Shown here: piece after piece, positions 46,878-57,279 of the stretch
Layout: each line of letters starts with the position of its first letter
Position numbering within the stretch: the stretch's first letter is position 1
From: an uncultured Spartobacteria bacterium
GTDB taxonomy: Bacteria > Verrucomicrobiota > Verrucomicrobiia > Chthoniobacterales > Chthoniobacteraceae
Reading direction: 5' to 3'
Assembly: GCA_903929475.1 (NCBI GenBank)
Contig: CAIYUV010000006.1
Span: 1-64,000 of the forward strand
Length of the DNA stretch: 64,000 bases
Notes under the pieces: generated by a model
Told to the model about the DNA's origin: nothing
The model's input: the letters and a program-made list of their open reading frames with translations, nothing else
Databases searched by the model: none
Program-made: the position numbers and the translations under genes

Positions 46878-47915
46878 ATGAACAAGCTACTCATCCCAAT
46901 CCTCGCGGTTCTTGCGATTGCAGGCAGCGTTTTCGGCATCATGCAAATGAGCAGCGCTGACGAAACTCAAAGGAAGCTCGATGCGCTCAACGAAAAAGTC
47001 GCCGCCAATGAAAAGGCCCTGCGCGACGCCCTCGCCGGCCTCGCCAAGGCAAATGATGAACTCATTTCCCTGCGAGCGAGGAACGCCGCATTGATGCAGG
47101 AGCGCGACGATGCAAAAAAGAAAGCACAGCAAATTGCGGCGGCTGGCGGCGAAGCAGCCGAGGCGGGCTCTACGGCGAAGAATAGCGGACAAAAGCAGCA
47201 GTTCGATGTGCGAGGGATGATGCAGGGATTTGCCAAGCAAATGGACAAGCCGGAGACGCGCAAAGCGATGACGCAAATGAGCGAGCGCATGGTCAGCGGC
47301 GCCTACGCACCGCTCTACAAGAAACTCGGTATCAGCGAGCAGGATTCCAAATTGATTTCCGAGCTGCTGGCTGAACGCAATTTCACCGCCCTCGACAAAG
47401 GCAGAAAACTCCTGGACGGAAAAAGCACGGACGACGCGAGCATGGCGGCAGTCCGCAGTGAAGTGCAGGCGACGAAGGCTGAATACGACGCGAAGCTCAA
47501 AGGCGTGTTAGGCGAACAAAGCTTCAACGAGTTGACTGCCTACGAACAGACTGTCGGTGACAGGCACGCGCTGGATTTTTTCGACCGCAATTTCCAACAA
47601 AAGGATCAACCACTTCAGCAACAGCAGCGCGACTCCCTGCTCAACGTCATGAGTGAGGAGCGGCTGAAAAACCCGAGCAGTGAAATCCCCGACCTCGGCG
47701 GCGGCCCCGGCATGGCGATGCTGATGACCGATGCAGAAGCCACGGCCCAACAGCAAAAGGAGGAGGCGTATCAAGCGCGCGTTCTTTCCCGTGCTCCGCA
47801 AGCGGGGCTCACGCCCGATCAAGTCAACATCCTGCAAGACTCCTTTAAACAGCGAAATGAAATGCGCAACATGGGGCGCGTGATGAGTCGCGCATTCATC
47901 GGCGGTGGAAAGTAG
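46878..47915 (+). CDS. membrane-anchored coiled-coil protein, hypothetical
   Basis: MNKLLIPILAVLAIAGSVFGI anchor, Glu/Lys/Ala coiled coil. Confidence 0.7.
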   Translation: MNKLLIPILAVLAIAGSVFGIMQMSSADETQRKLDALNEKVAANEKALRDALAGLAKANDELISLRARNAALMQERDDAKKKAQQIAAAGGEAAEAGSTAKNSGQKQQFDVRGMMQGFAKQMDKPETRKAMTQMSERMVSGAYAPLYKKLGISEQDSKLISELLAERNFTALDKGRKLLDGKSTDDASMAAVRSEVQATKAEYDAKLKGVLGEQSFNELTAYEQTVGDRHALDFFDRNFQQKDQPLQQQQRDSLLNVMSEERLKNPSSEIPDLGGGPGMAMLMTDAEATAQQQKEEAYQARVLSRAPQAGLTPDQVNILQDSFKQRNEMRNMGRVMSRAFIGGGK

Positions 47916-47936
47916 GCGCTGCTTTCAAAGACGCCG

Positions 47937-49103
47937 ATGGCACTGCCCATTAAATACAGCATTCGCAACGTCATCGTCCGCTGGCGTTCCTCGCTGGCGA
48001 CCATCGGCGCAGTGATGGTTGTAGTCGGTGTGTGGGTGTGGATGCAGGCGATGGCGGCGGGTTTGGAAAAAGCAGCGGGCAACACCGGCGATCCGCGCAA
48101 TCTGCTCATCACACGGCGCGGCTCCGACTCGGAGTCCGGCAGCCAGATCACACGCGCCGACCTCGCTGCCGTGCAATACGCGGAGGAAATCGCACGCGAC
48201 AGTGATGGGCGCGCACTCATCACGGCGGATACGCTCGTCGTCATCTATCTCCCGCGCGCTGGTGCAAACAGCGGCGGTGCAAATGTTGTTTTTCGCGGCA
48301 CCGGGCCGAACGGCGTCGCACTCCGCCCGCAGGTGAAACTCGTCGAGGGCCGGTGGTTCGTGCCGGGAAATCGCGAAGTCACCATCAGCCGCCGGCTCGC
48401 CGTCCGCTTCGCAAACATGGGCGTCGGCAGCACCATCAAAATCGGCGCACGCGAGTTGAAAGTTGTCGGCTACTTCGATGCTGGCGGAAGTGCTTTCGAC
48501 TCCGAGGCATGGCTCGATGCCGACGAAGCGCGTTCTGTTTTCAATCGCGACAACTACGCAAGTCTGCTCCTGCGACCCGTGGATGAAGCCGCGGCCACGC
48601 GCTTCAAAACACGGCTCGAATCCGACAAGCGCCTCGTTGTGCGTGTGTCGCGGGAGGTCGCCTACTACGCCGAGCAAACCAAGACGGCGAAGCCGATTCG
48701 TTTCGCGGGAAGTTTTCTCGCGGTCATCCTTTCCATCGGCGCGGTGCTCGCGGGCATGAATACGATGTATGCGAGCATCGGTGCGCGGACGCGTGAAATC
48801 GGCACGCTGCGAGTTCTTGGCTACCGGCGGCGCTCCATCATCGGCGCCATCCTTATCGAGGGAGCAGCCCTCTCGTTACTCGGCGGTGCACTTGGTGCCG
48901 GGCTGGCCTTGCTCGGCAACGGCTATCGCGCAGGCACCTTCAATTTTCAGACCTTCAGCGAAAGTGTCTTCGAGATCAGCATCCCGCCGATACTTGTGGC
49001 AGAAGCGCTGGTCTTCGCGATTCTCGTCGGCATCCTCGGCGCGCTCCTGCCTGCGCTGCGCGCGGCGAAAATGCCCGTCATCGCCGCGTTGAAATCACTG
49101 TGA
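47937..49103 (+). CDS. ABC transporter permease (MacB/FtsX type)
   Basis: Four TM helices; ARTREIGTLRVLGYRRRSIIGAILIEGAALSLLGGALG; no partner ATPase adjacent. Confidence 0.88.
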   Translation: MALPIKYSIRNVIVRWRSSLATIGAVMVVVGVWVWMQAMAAGLEKAAGNTGDPRNLLITRRGSDSESGSQITRADLAAVQYAEEIARDSDGRALITADTLVVIYLPRAGANSGGANVVFRGTGPNGVALRPQVKLVEGRWFVPGNREVTISRRLAVRFANMGVGSTIKIGARELKVVGYFDAGGSAFDSEAWLDADEARSVFNRDNYASLLLRPVDEAAATRFKTRLESDKRLVVRVSREVAYYAEQTKTAKPIRFAGSFLAVILSIGAVLAGMNTMYASIGARTREIGTLRVLGYRRRSIIGAILIEGAALSLLGGALGAGLALLGNGYRAGTFNFQTFSESVFEISIPPILVAEALVFAILVGILGALLPALRAAKMPVIAALKSL

Positions 49104-51719
49104 CTTGGTCGTCTTCTTTCCCGGCTTCCCCCGCTGATTCGTCACCCCGTCTGTTTGTTCGTATGCCGCGAATTGAGGTAGGACACGCGCTTTGAACTCA
49201 GTGGAGAACAGAATGTCGTCCACGGCAATCGCAGTCGCCCGTGCTGCATCGGGCGGGAGATTTGCCTTGGTAAATGCGATCAGTTCCTCCGCTCGTGCAG
49301 CATCCGAGAAGTGACGGAAGAGGTGAGCCACGTAGTCGTCCGCTGCGCTGGCTGAGAGCAGCGCGAGCAATTCACCCAAATGCTCTTTGGCAAAAGTCAG
49401 TGCTAGCTCCGGGTGCTCACCTTCACTCGCAACACGAGCAACCATGCGCGCCGCTGGATTTGATGGTAGCTCACCCGTCAGCGAAAGTTGAAGCGCGCGC
49501 TTCGCCAGTGAGATGTCGCTCGCAGACGCAAGTGCACCGTAGAGGATTTGTTTCTGCTCTGTGTCGGATGTCTTTTTAGCCAGCGCGTGAATGCGCTCCC
49601 ACATCTTCGCGTCAGCGTATTTGCCTGCGAGGTGAAGCACCGCACCCCGCAAGTCACCAGACAGACTGCCACCATCGAGAAATGACTTCGCGCGTATTTG
49701 AGCCTCGGTGAGGATCACCGCATCACCGCAGACGCCGAGCATTCGGATGAGTTCAGCACGATGATTTACCGTGGCGATGTCTTCTCCGGCCTTCGTATTC
49801 CAGCCAAGTCGCGCAAATCGCGGCGCGAGAAAGTTGCGTGACCATTTGCGAATGGCATCACGTTGCTTGGTGCCACGCGCGAGGTGGTCGAGTGTGCCAA
49901 GCACGCCGACAAGATGCCCGCCGATGAGTGGTGATGGGTCGTTGCGTAATTGTTCTGCGACTTCTAGCCATCGCTTGAGCGGCAATTTGTCCGACTGCAC
50001 GAGCGCCCATGTGTCGTGCAGCACATTCAAACGATCCGCCTCCGCGAGTTCGGCGAGCCGCAGCTTCAGCGAATCCCAAAGCTCCGTGTCATAGCAAACA
50101 CGGCAGTAAGCCGTGGCACCCACATTCACGACGGCGGGCAAATCACAGTTCACGCGCACCGGGTCTTTGCCGACGAGAACAACCTGCGGCACTCCACCGA
50201 CTGGTGAGACTGTCACCGGAATCAGCCACGAAAGCGGAGCCGCATTTTTTTGGTGAATCACAAATCGCTCCTGCCGAAGTTCGATGCTCTTTTCGCCAGC
50301 CATGCTGACTTTCACCACAGGAAAACCCGGTTGCTCCGTCCATCCCGCCGCCATCTCGCGGACCTTCTGCCCCGATGTCTCCTCCAGTGCCGCCCACAGA
50401 TCGGCGGTCGTGGTGTTGGAGTTTGCATGTCGTGAAAAATAGAGACGTAGCCCTGCGCGGAATTTTTCCTCGCCGAGCCAAGTCTCCAGCATCCGCAGAA
50501 ACGCCTGCCCCTTTTGATATGTGATTTCATCAAACGCTTTCAGCGCCTCGGCCTCGTTCGTAATGCTTTGTTGAATCGGGTGCGTCGTCGCGCGCGCATC
50601 CAGTCGCATCGCACCCTCGCGACCGCCAGCGGCACGCAGCCACTTCTTCCACTCGGGATGAAAATGATCGGCAACCTTCGTATCCATCCACGAAGCGAAT
50701 CCCTCGTTCAGCCAGAGATTGTCCCACCACGCCATTGTCACCAAATCGCCGAACCACTGATGCGCGATCTCATGTGCGACTACGTCGAACACATGCTCGC
50801 GGCCTGACTGCGCGCCGCCCACCTCGTCGTGCAGCATCGCCGTGTCCGCGTAAATGATGCAGCCCCAGTTCTCCATCCCCGCCGCACCCACGCTTGGGAA
50901 CGCCACTTGATCGAGTTTCGGCAGTGGATATTTCACTCCGAAGTATTCGTTGAAAAACGGCAGCACTTGCTTCGTCGCCTCCATCGCCACGCGCATCTGC
51001 GCACGCTTTCCCGGCGTAGCGAAAATACGCAGCTTCACCCCGGCCACTTCGTCTTCGATGCTCTCCAACTCCGAACTCGCAAATGCGACGAGGTAGCTCG
51101 ACATCGCGGGCGAAACTCCGAAGACGATTTCCTTCCACCCATCTCCAAGAGGCGTTTCCCTCTCGGCGGGCATATTAAAAAGCGCCGTGTGTTTTGCTGG
51201 CACGACGGCTGTGAGTTGGAACGCAGCGCGAAACGCTGGCTCGTCCCAGCATGGGAACATCCGTCGCGCATCAGACGGCTCCATTTGCGTTACGAGTGCC
51301 TCCCACCACGTCCCATCCGGGAGCTGATAGCGCATGAGGTAAAGTCCCTGCGGCTGCTCCGTCAGCTTGCCGGAAAACTCCAGCGCCACCTTATGCGCGC
51401 CCACCGTTATCTCGGCACCACTGAGCATGAGGAGTTGCGTGCTGTCGTCCGCTTTCGCCGTGAGCACAGTGCCATCCAGCGTTGCCGAAACGATCCGCAA
51501 CCCCAGCGAATTCAACGTGAGACTCGTCACCACCTTGCGTGCTTCGATGTCGATCTCCACGCGTCCTGTGAAAGCCGCCTTTTTCACATCCGGCTCGATG
51601 CGGATTGCGTAGCGTTTCGGCACGACATCCTTCGGCAGACGACCCGGAGTTTTTTCAAAAACGAACGGCTCCTCGGCAAACGCGGCGAACGTGAGCAGGA
51701 AAAAGAGAAAGCGGATCAT
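49095..51719 (-). CDS. M1 family metallo-aminopeptidase, exported
   Basis: GAAGMENWG; VAHEIAHQWFGDLVTMAWWDNLWLNEGFASW; start MIRFLFFLLTFAAFA. Confidence 0.95.
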   Translation of the reverse strand: MIRFLFFLLTFAAFAEEPFVFEKTPGRLPKDVVPKRYAIRIEPDVKKAAFTGRVEIDIEARKVVTSLTLNSLGLRIVSATLDGTVLTAKADDSTQLLMLSGAEITVGAHKVALEFSGKLTEQPQGLYLMRYQLPDGTWWEALVTQMEPSDARRMFPCWDEPAFRAAFQLTAVVPAKHTALFNMPAERETPLGDGWKEIVFGVSPAMSSYLVAFASSELESIEDEVAGVKLRIFATPGKRAQMRVAMEATKQVLPFFNEYFGVKYPLPKLDQVAFPSVGAAGMENWGCIIYADTAMLHDEVGGAQSGREHVFDVVAHEIAHQWFGDLVTMAWWDNLWLNEGFASWMDTKVADHFHPEWKKWLRAAGGREGAMRLDARATTHPIQQSITNEAEALKAFDEITYQKGQAFLRMLETWLGEEKFRAGLRLYFSRHANSNTTTADLWAALEETSGQKVREMAAGWTEQPGFPVVKVSMAGEKSIELRQERFVIHQKNAAPLSWLIPVTVSPVGGVPQVVLVGKDPVRVNCDLPAVVNVGATAYCRVCYDTELWDSLKLRLAELAEADRLNVLHDTWALVQSDKLPLKRWLEVAEQLRNDPSPLIGGHLVGVLGTLDHLARGTKQRDAIRKWSRNFLAPRFARLGWNTKAGEDIATVNHRAELIRMLGVCGDAVILTEAQIRAKSFLDGGSLSGDLRGAVLHLAGKYADAKMWERIHALAKKTSDTEQKQILYGALASASDISLAKRALQLSLTGELPSNPAARMVARVASEGEHPELALTFAKEHLGELLALLSASAADDYVAHLFRHFSDAARAEELIAFTKANLPPDAARATAIAVDDILFSTEFKARVLPQFAAYEQTDGVTNQRGKPGKKTTKSQ

Positions 51720-51720
51720 G

Positions 51721-52998
51721 CTAGAGATTTGAAAGCACGTCCGCTGCGATGTCGGCGACCTTTGCGAGATCCTCGGCTGTGTGCGCAAGAGAGAGGAATC
51801 CGGCCTCAAATTGCGAGGGCGCGAAATAAACACCGCGTTCAAGACAGGCGTGGAAGAACTTTGCGAAAGCGGCTTTGTCGCTGGCGAATGCTTCCGCGAG
51901 ATTTCGCACGGGGCCGTTGGTGAAATAAAGGCAGAACATCGAACCGATGCGGCGGAAATTGTAGTCGCAGCCAGCGCGTTTCAGTCCGGCACGCACACGG
52001 GATTCGAACTCCGCGCCGAGCGTTTCCAATTTCGCCCAGCCATCCACACGCTCCAATTCGCGGAGCTGCGCGAGACCAGCGGCGAGGGCGAGCGGGTTTC
52101 CGCTGAGAGTGCCAGCTTGATAGACGGGGCCGTCGGGCGAAAGTATGTCCATGATTTCACGACGCCCGCCAAATGCGCCGACGGGTAGTCCGCCGCCGAT
52201 GACTTTGCCGAGCGCGGTGAGGTCGGGTTTCATGCCGATGATTTGCTGATAGCCGCCACGCGCGAGGCGGAAGCCAGTCATCACTTCGTCGAAAATCACA
52301 AGGGCTTCGTGTTCAGCGCAGAGTTTCCAGAGCAGTTCATAAAATCCGGGCTCGGGAAAATAGAGACCGGCATTCGCGGGGACGGCCTCGACTATCACGG
52401 CGGCAATTTCCTTTCCCTGCGCAGCGAATACGGCGCGCAGCGCGTCTGTGTCGTTGAACGGGAGGGTGATGGTGAGCGCGGCGAGTTCGGCGGGGACGCC
52501 AGCGCTGTCCGGGTGACCATGAGTGAGCGCGCCGCTGCCGGCTTTCACGAGGAGCGAATCCACGTGACCGTGGTAGCAGCCGGTGAACTTTACGATTTTC
52601 CCGCGCCCGGTGAAGCCCCGCGCCAGTCGCACGCACGACATCGTGGCTTCGGTGCCGCTGTTGACCATCCGCACTTTTTCGATGCTCGGCACCCATTCGC
52701 AAATCGTCCGCGCCATTTCCACTTCGAGCGCGTGCGGTGCGCCAAAACTCACGCCACGCTGCGCCGTCGTATTAATCGCATCCAGCACCACACGCGGCGC
52801 GTGACCAAGAATGGCAGGTCCCCATGTGCCGACGAAATCAATCAACTCACGCCCATCCGCATCCCAAATGCGTGCGCCACTCGCGCGCTCTACGAAAAAC
52901 GGCTCACCCCCCACCCCACGGAAAGCGCGGACAGGAGAATTCACCCCGCCGGGGATGTAGCGGCGGGCGGCTGCGAAGAGTTCGGATGAGCGTGTCAT
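51721..52998 (-). CDS. hemL: glutamate-1-semialdehyde 2,1-aminomutase
   Basis: IPGGVNSPVRAFRGVGG; FTGCYHGHVDSLLVKAGSG; VYQAGTLSGNPLALAAG. Confidence 0.97.
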   Translation of the reverse strand: MTRSSELFAAARRYIPGGVNSPVRAFRGVGGEPFFVERASGARIWDADGRELIDFVGTWGPAILGHAPRVVLDAINTTAQRGVSFGAPHALEVEMARTICEWVPSIEKVRMVNSGTEATMSCVRLARGFTGRGKIVKFTGCYHGHVDSLLVKAGSGALTHGHPDSAGVPAELAALTITLPFNDTDALRAVFAAQGKEIAAVIVEAVPANAGLYFPEPGFYELLWKLCAEHEALVIFDEVMTGFRLARGGYQQIIGMKPDLTALGKVIGGGLPVGAFGGRREIMDILSPDGPVYQAGTLSGNPLALAAGLAQLRELERVDGWAKLETLGAEFESRVRAGLKRAGCDYNFRRIGSMFCLYFTNGPVRNLAEAFASDKAAFAKFFHACLERGVYFAPSQFEAGFLSLAHTAEDLAKVADIAADVLSNL

Positions 52999-53083
52999 TG
53001 CTCATTACGAATGACGAATGCTGGATGACGAAGCAACACCGCGCCGCATTTCGTTTGAATAAATCGCCTCGCCCTGACGACAA

Positions 53084-53794
53084 ATGCACTTACTCTACCC
53101 AACCGTGAAAGCTCTACTACTCGCGCTCGTCATTCCCACGCTCGCCTTCAGCGCAAGCAGCCTCCTCCGCGAACCCGGCTCGATTTACCTTGAGGATATC
53201 TCGGTGAAATCGCTGCGGATCAACACCACGAGCGATGCAGCCGTGAGTTCCAAGCCTGCCGAGGGACAATTTCTCGGCACGATCAAAAAGGGCAGCCCGG
53301 TCGAATTGATAGCCGTCTCCGATACATCCTACCGGGTCCGCGGACAGGCTACGCAAGGCGGTGTCGTCGGCTGGGTGGATGCAAAATCGCTCACGCCGCT
53401 CAAACCGGAATTCCTCGATAGTCTGCGCCAGAACGCCAAGCGCAAAGCCGAGGTAGGGGCGCTCATCGCCAAAAACGAAGTCGCGCTCAACATGAAGCCG
53501 GAAGAAGTCGCCGCCTCGCTCGGCAAAGCACAAAAGAAAACCTCCAAACTCGACGCACAAGGCCGCAAGGAAGTCTGGGAATTTGTTCGTTATGCACGCG
53601 TTCCTCAGGAAACGACCGCCTACGATCAGGCCGGGCGGCTCGTGACAAACACCGTCTACGTCAAAGTGCCTTCGGGAAAATTGATCGTCACTTTTGAAAA
53701 CAACCTCGTCACTTCGCTCGAACAAAGCGAAGGCAACACCGACGTGCAGGCACCTGTGCGCCAAGTCGCAGTGCCCATCGTCGTCACCTATTGA
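53084..53794 (+). CDS. exported SH3-like domain protein, hypothetical
   Basis: Signal peptide; FLGTIKKGSPVELIAVSDTSYRVRGQATQGGVVGWVDAKSLTPL. Confidence 0.7.
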   Translation: MHLLYPTVKALLLALVIPTLAFSASSLLREPGSIYLEDISVKSLRINTTSDAAVSSKPAEGQFLGTIKKGSPVELIAVSDTSYRVRGQATQGGVVGWVDAKSLTPLKPEFLDSLRQNAKRKAEVGALIAKNEVALNMKPEEVAASLGKAQKKTSKLDAQGRKEVWEFVRYARVPQETTAYDQAGRLVTNTVYVKVPSGKLIVTFENNLVTSLEQSEGNTDVQAPVRQVAVPIVVTY

Positions 53795-53857
53795 ACGATT
53801 CGGGTTCGCGAAAATCCTCTCGCCTCACTCATTTCACACATTCACGCTCACACCACA

Positions 53858-54520
53858 ATGAAGACACTACTCTGCATCACCTCACTGTTCATCTCCACCG
53901 TATTCGTCCACGCGGATCTCACCATCGAGCAAAAGATGGAGTCCGCGATGATGAACGGCAACATGACCATGAAAATCAAAGGCGATAACGCCCGCATGGA
54001 CATGCCCAGCCCCGTCGGCGGCAACGTCACCGTTATCATGAACTTGAAATCCGGCGACATGACAACGCTCATGCACGCGCAGAAAATGGCCATAAAGTTG
54101 AATATGAATGATGCAAAGAAACAGGCCGAGGCTGCACAGAAGGCAGCAGGCATTGACCCCAACAAAATCGAAAAACCAAATGCCACAGGGACGAAGGAAA
54201 AAGTCGGCGCGTGGGATACCGAGATTTATGAATTCACCCTGGGCGGAACCAAAGGCAAAATCTGGGTCGCCAAGGATTTTCCTGACGCGCAGGCCATCAA
54301 GGAGCAAATGCTGAAAATGAGCAACGCCGCTGCCGGCGGTTTTGACGCGAACAAACTGGACGTGCCCGGAATGACTGTGAAAACAGAAATCAAAACACCA
54401 GCGGGCAATATGACTACCACTCTTGTGAAGGTCTCCCAGGATCCCGTGGCAGACGGTGAATTCGTCCTGCCCGAGGGCTACAAAGAGAGGAAGATGCCAG
54501 CACTTCCCGGCGCGAAGTAA
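53858..54520 (+). CDS. exported DUF4412-like protein
   Basis: Signal peptide; IEQKMESAMMNGNMTMKIKGDNARMDMPSP; WVAKDFPDAQAIKEQM. Confidence 0.65.
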   Translation: MKTLLCITSLFISTVFVHADLTIEQKMESAMMNGNMTMKIKGDNARMDMPSPVGGNVTVIMNLKSGDMTTLMHAQKMAIKLNMNDAKKQAEAAQKAAGIDPNKIEKPNATGTKEKVGAWDTEIYEFTLGGTKGKIWVAKDFPDAQAIKEQMLKMSNAAAGGFDANKLDVPGMTVKTEIKTPAGNMTTTLVKVSQDPVADGEFVLPEGYKERKMPALPGAK

Positions 54521-55138
54521 ATGTCCCGGCGGAAACTCAAACAGTCACCTTCCAGCAAGGCCGAGCCAAAAACCCGGCCTTTGCTCATTCTGGCATCCTC
54601 CTCGCCACGCCGACGGGCGCTGCTCGCTGAGCATGGGTTTGATTTTGAAGTGATCGCTCCAAGCGGCGTGGAAGAGATCGCACCACCGCACCTCTCGCCC
54701 GGCGAGACCGTCCTCGCCAATGCGCGCGCCAAGGCTCGCGCTATCGTGCATTCCGATGCGGTCGTGCTCGGCGTGGATACGGAGGTGTTTTTCGAGGGCC
54801 GTGTGCTCGGAAAGCCAGCGGACATGAACGATGCCCTTGTCATGATCTCTCGCCTGAATGGTCGGACGCATGAGGTCTATTCGGGCGTCTGGATGGTGAG
54901 CGGAAAAAAGGAATATGGCTTTGTCGTCGTCAGTCGCGTCCACTTTCACAAACGCACCGCAGCGGAATTAAGCCGCTACCTCGCCCGCATCAGGCCGCTG
55001 GACAAAGCCGGTGCCTACGCAGCACAAGACGACCATGGTGAAATGATCGCACGCGTCGAAGGAAGTTACTCAAACGTCATCGGCCTGCCAATGGAGGGTC
55101 TCGCGGAAAAACTCGACGAATTTTTGGAGAGAAAATAA
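54521..55138 (+). CDS. maf: Maf family nucleotide pyrophosphatase
   Basis: LILASSSPRRRALLAEHGFDFEV; VVLGVDTEVFFEGRVLGKP; AYAAQDDHGEMIARVEGSYSNVIGLPME. Confidence 0.95.
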   Translation: MSRRKLKQSPSSKAEPKTRPLLILASSSPRRRALLAEHGFDFEVIAPSGVEEIAPPHLSPGETVLANARAKARAIVHSDAVVLGVDTEVFFEGRVLGKPADMNDALVMISRLNGRTHEVYSGVWMVSGKKEYGFVVVSRVHFHKRTAAELSRYLARIRPLDKAGAYAAQDDHGEMIARVEGSYSNVIGLPMEGLAEKLDEFLERK

Positions 55139-55153
55139 ATCAGCGAGGACAGT

Positions 55154-55417
55154 TCAACCCGCGACAAGTGGACGCTCGGCCCGCTGCTCCTCAAAGATTT
55201 CCACCCTTGCCCTTCCGCCGTGTTTCATCGCTGCGGCATCAAGCAAACTGCGGATGGCGGCAATGGTGGCTCCGTGTTTTCCGACGACTTTCTTAATGTC
55301 ACTCTGGTTGAACTGAAGACGGAAGATGGTCAGCTTGGGAGCCTCTTCTTTTAAGATGATCATCTCCTCGGGAAATTCGATGAGTTGACGCAAGACGTAG
55401 TCGAGAAAGCGATCCAT
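55154..55417 (-). CDS. khpA: KH-domain RNA-binding protein KhpA-like
   Basis: LDYVLRQLIEFPEEMIIL..DIKKVVGKHGATIAAIRSLLDAAAMKHG; next to rpsP-ffh. Confidence 0.88.
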   Translation of the reverse strand: MDRFLDYVLRQLIEFPEEMIILKEEAPKLTIFRLQFNQSDIKKVVGKHGATIAAIRSLLDAAAMKHGGRARVEIFEEQRAERPLVAG

Positions 55418-55453
55418 GGATTGTTTCTACTCACGCGCAGTGAGATGGGAAAA

Positions 55454-55495
55454 GCGCAAAGTGCGGAGGCCCCGAAGAGTCTCCGCACTTTGTGC
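55454..55495 (-). terminator. terminator-like hairpin between rpsP and khpA
   Basis: gcgcaaagtgcggag / ctccgcactttgtgc (1 mismatch); minus-strand side followed by TTTT. Confidence 0.6.
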
Positions 55496-55521
55496 TAAAA
55501 AATGTGGCCTTGAAACAGCGA

Positions 55522-55773
55522 CTAGGCCGCAGTAGCGGCCTTGCGCAGCTTCTTCACGAGGCTGCGAACGGTGTCGCTCGGCTGTGCGCCATTTTTTACC
55601 CAGTAATCCACGCGGGTGAGGTCAATGTTGGCGTTCAGACCCTCTTTCTTGGGGTCGTAGTTCCCGATGATCTCGATGAACTTGCCGTCGCGCGGGCTGC
55701 GCTGGTCGGCGACGACGACTTTGTAATACGGTGTGTTTTTTGTGCCTTCGCGGCGGAGTCGGATGACTACCAT
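55522..55773 (-). CDS. rpsP: 30S ribosomal protein S16
   Basis: MVVIRLRREGTKNTPYYKVVVADQRSPRDGKFIEIIGNYDP. Confidence 0.97.
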   Translation of the reverse strand: MVVIRLRREGTKNTPYYKVVVADQRSPRDGKFIEIIGNYDPKKEGLNANIDLTRVDYWVKNGAQPSDTVRSLVKKLRKAATAA

Positions 55774-55813
55774 GATGTCAGTATTTTGTGTGGCGGTTTT
55801 AGTTTTTGAAAAA

Positions 55814-57145
55814 TCAGCCCCGGTTAAAAAGACCCTTACCCTTGGTTCGGGCGAGCATCTTTTGCATCCGAGGCATCTGCTTCATCATCTTTCGCATTTC
55901 ATTGAAACGCGTGATGAGGTCATTCACTTCGGTGACTGTGGAGCCACTCCCGCGGGCGATTCGCTGACGGCGTCGTGCATTGAGAATGTCCGGCGTCGTC
56001 CGCTCCTCGTTGGTCATCGAAAGCACTATGGCTTCGACTCGCTTGAGTTGCTTTTCGTCAATCGAAAGGTTTTTGAGATTACCCATGCCGGGAATCATGC
56101 CAAGGACTTTTTCTAGGGGTCCCATGCTGCGCATCATTTTGAACTGCTCGAGGAAGTCGTTTAAATCGAACTCCGCCCGGCGCATCCGCTCCTCCATGCG
56201 CTTGGCATCCTCCTCATTAATCGCCGCAGCCGCGCTCTCGACGAGCGTGACAATGTCACCCATTCCGAGGATGCGGCCCGCGAGCCGGTCGGGGTGAAAA
56301 ACCTCGAACGCGTCCATTTTTTCGCCAGTGCCGGCGAATTTGATCGGGCGCTTGGTGACTTCGCGCATCGAGAGCGCCGCGCCACCGCGTGCATCACCGT
56401 CGAGCTTGGTGAGGATGAGTCCGGTGATATCGAGCGCTTCGTGGAAATGCGTGGCCACGCTTACGGCTTGCTGACCTGTAGCCGCGTCGGCGACGAGCAG
56501 GACTTCCTGCGGCTGGAGAAATTCGCGCAGGCGCTTCACTTCCGCGACGAGCACTTCATCAATTTCCTGCCGTCCGGCGGTGTCGTAAATTTCCACGTTG
56601 TGTGGCGTCTGCTTGAGCCAATCCAGCGCGAGCTTGGTCGAGGCGAGCACGTCTTTTTCTCCAGCGGGCGGAGTAAAAACAGGCACGCTGAGCTGGCGGC
56701 CAAGCGTGGCGAGCTGCTCGATGGCCGCCGGGCGATAAAGGTCACACGCGATGAGCACGGGAGCCTTACCTTGTTTGCGCAGCCAGTTTGCGAGCTTGCC
56801 GCAGGTCGTCGTTTTTCCAGCGCCATTCAGGCCGACGATGAGGATTCGCGCGGGAGGCGTGAGCACGAGCGCGGACGCATCGCCGCCGAGCAGTCCGGTC
56901 AATTCATCATAGAAAATTTTGACGATCTGCTGACCGGGCGTGACTGATTTCAGCACCTCCTCGCCGAGCGCCTTTTCCTTCACGCGTGCGATGAAATCTT
57001 TCGCCACTTGGAAATGCACATCGGCCTCGAGCAACGCCATGCGCACTTCGCGCAATGCGTCGGTGACATTCGACTCCGAAATCTTCCCCTTCCCGGAAAG
57101 ATTTCGGAAGACGCCCTGCAATTTATCGGCAAGCAAACTGAACAT
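55814..57145 (-). CDS. ffh: signal recognition particle GTPase Ffh
   Basis: GLNGAGKTTTCGKLA; DTAGRQEIDEVLVAEVKRL; LTKLDGDARGGAALS; M-domain. Confidence 0.97.
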   Translation of the reverse strand: MFSLLADKLQGVFRNLSGKGKISESNVTDALREVRMALLEADVHFQVAKDFIARVKEKALGEEVLKSVTPGQQIVKIFYDELTGLLGGDASALVLTPPARILIVGLNGAGKTTTCGKLANWLRKQGKAPVLIACDLYRPAAIEQLATLGRQLSVPVFTPPAGEKDVLASTKLALDWLKQTPHNVEIYDTAGRQEIDEVLVAEVKRLREFLQPQEVLLVADAATGQQAVSVATHFHEALDITGLILTKLDGDARGGAALSMREVTKRPIKFAGTGEKMDAFEVFHPDRLAGRILGMGDIVTLVESAAAAINEEDAKRMEERMRRAEFDLNDFLEQFKMMRSMGPLEKVLGMIPGMGNLKNLSIDEKQLKRVEAIVLSMTNEERTTPDILNARRRQRIARGSGSTVTEVNDLITRFNEMRKMMKQMPRMQKMLARTKGKGLFNRG

Positions 57146-57279
57146 GAGGGCGCGGAGACTAGCGACGAAGCCTCAATCGTCCAGCGCGGAGGCGGCGAGA
57201 CTGCCGGACACAGAAATACAACAAGTTGCACGTTCACCCTTGCCGCGCGGGCATGGTTGTTCATCCTGCGCGTCCGACC

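Noticed and set aside
47937-49103. Possible complete MacAB/LolCDE-type exporter
   Set aside because: Only the permease is present; no ATPase or adaptor gene is adjacent.
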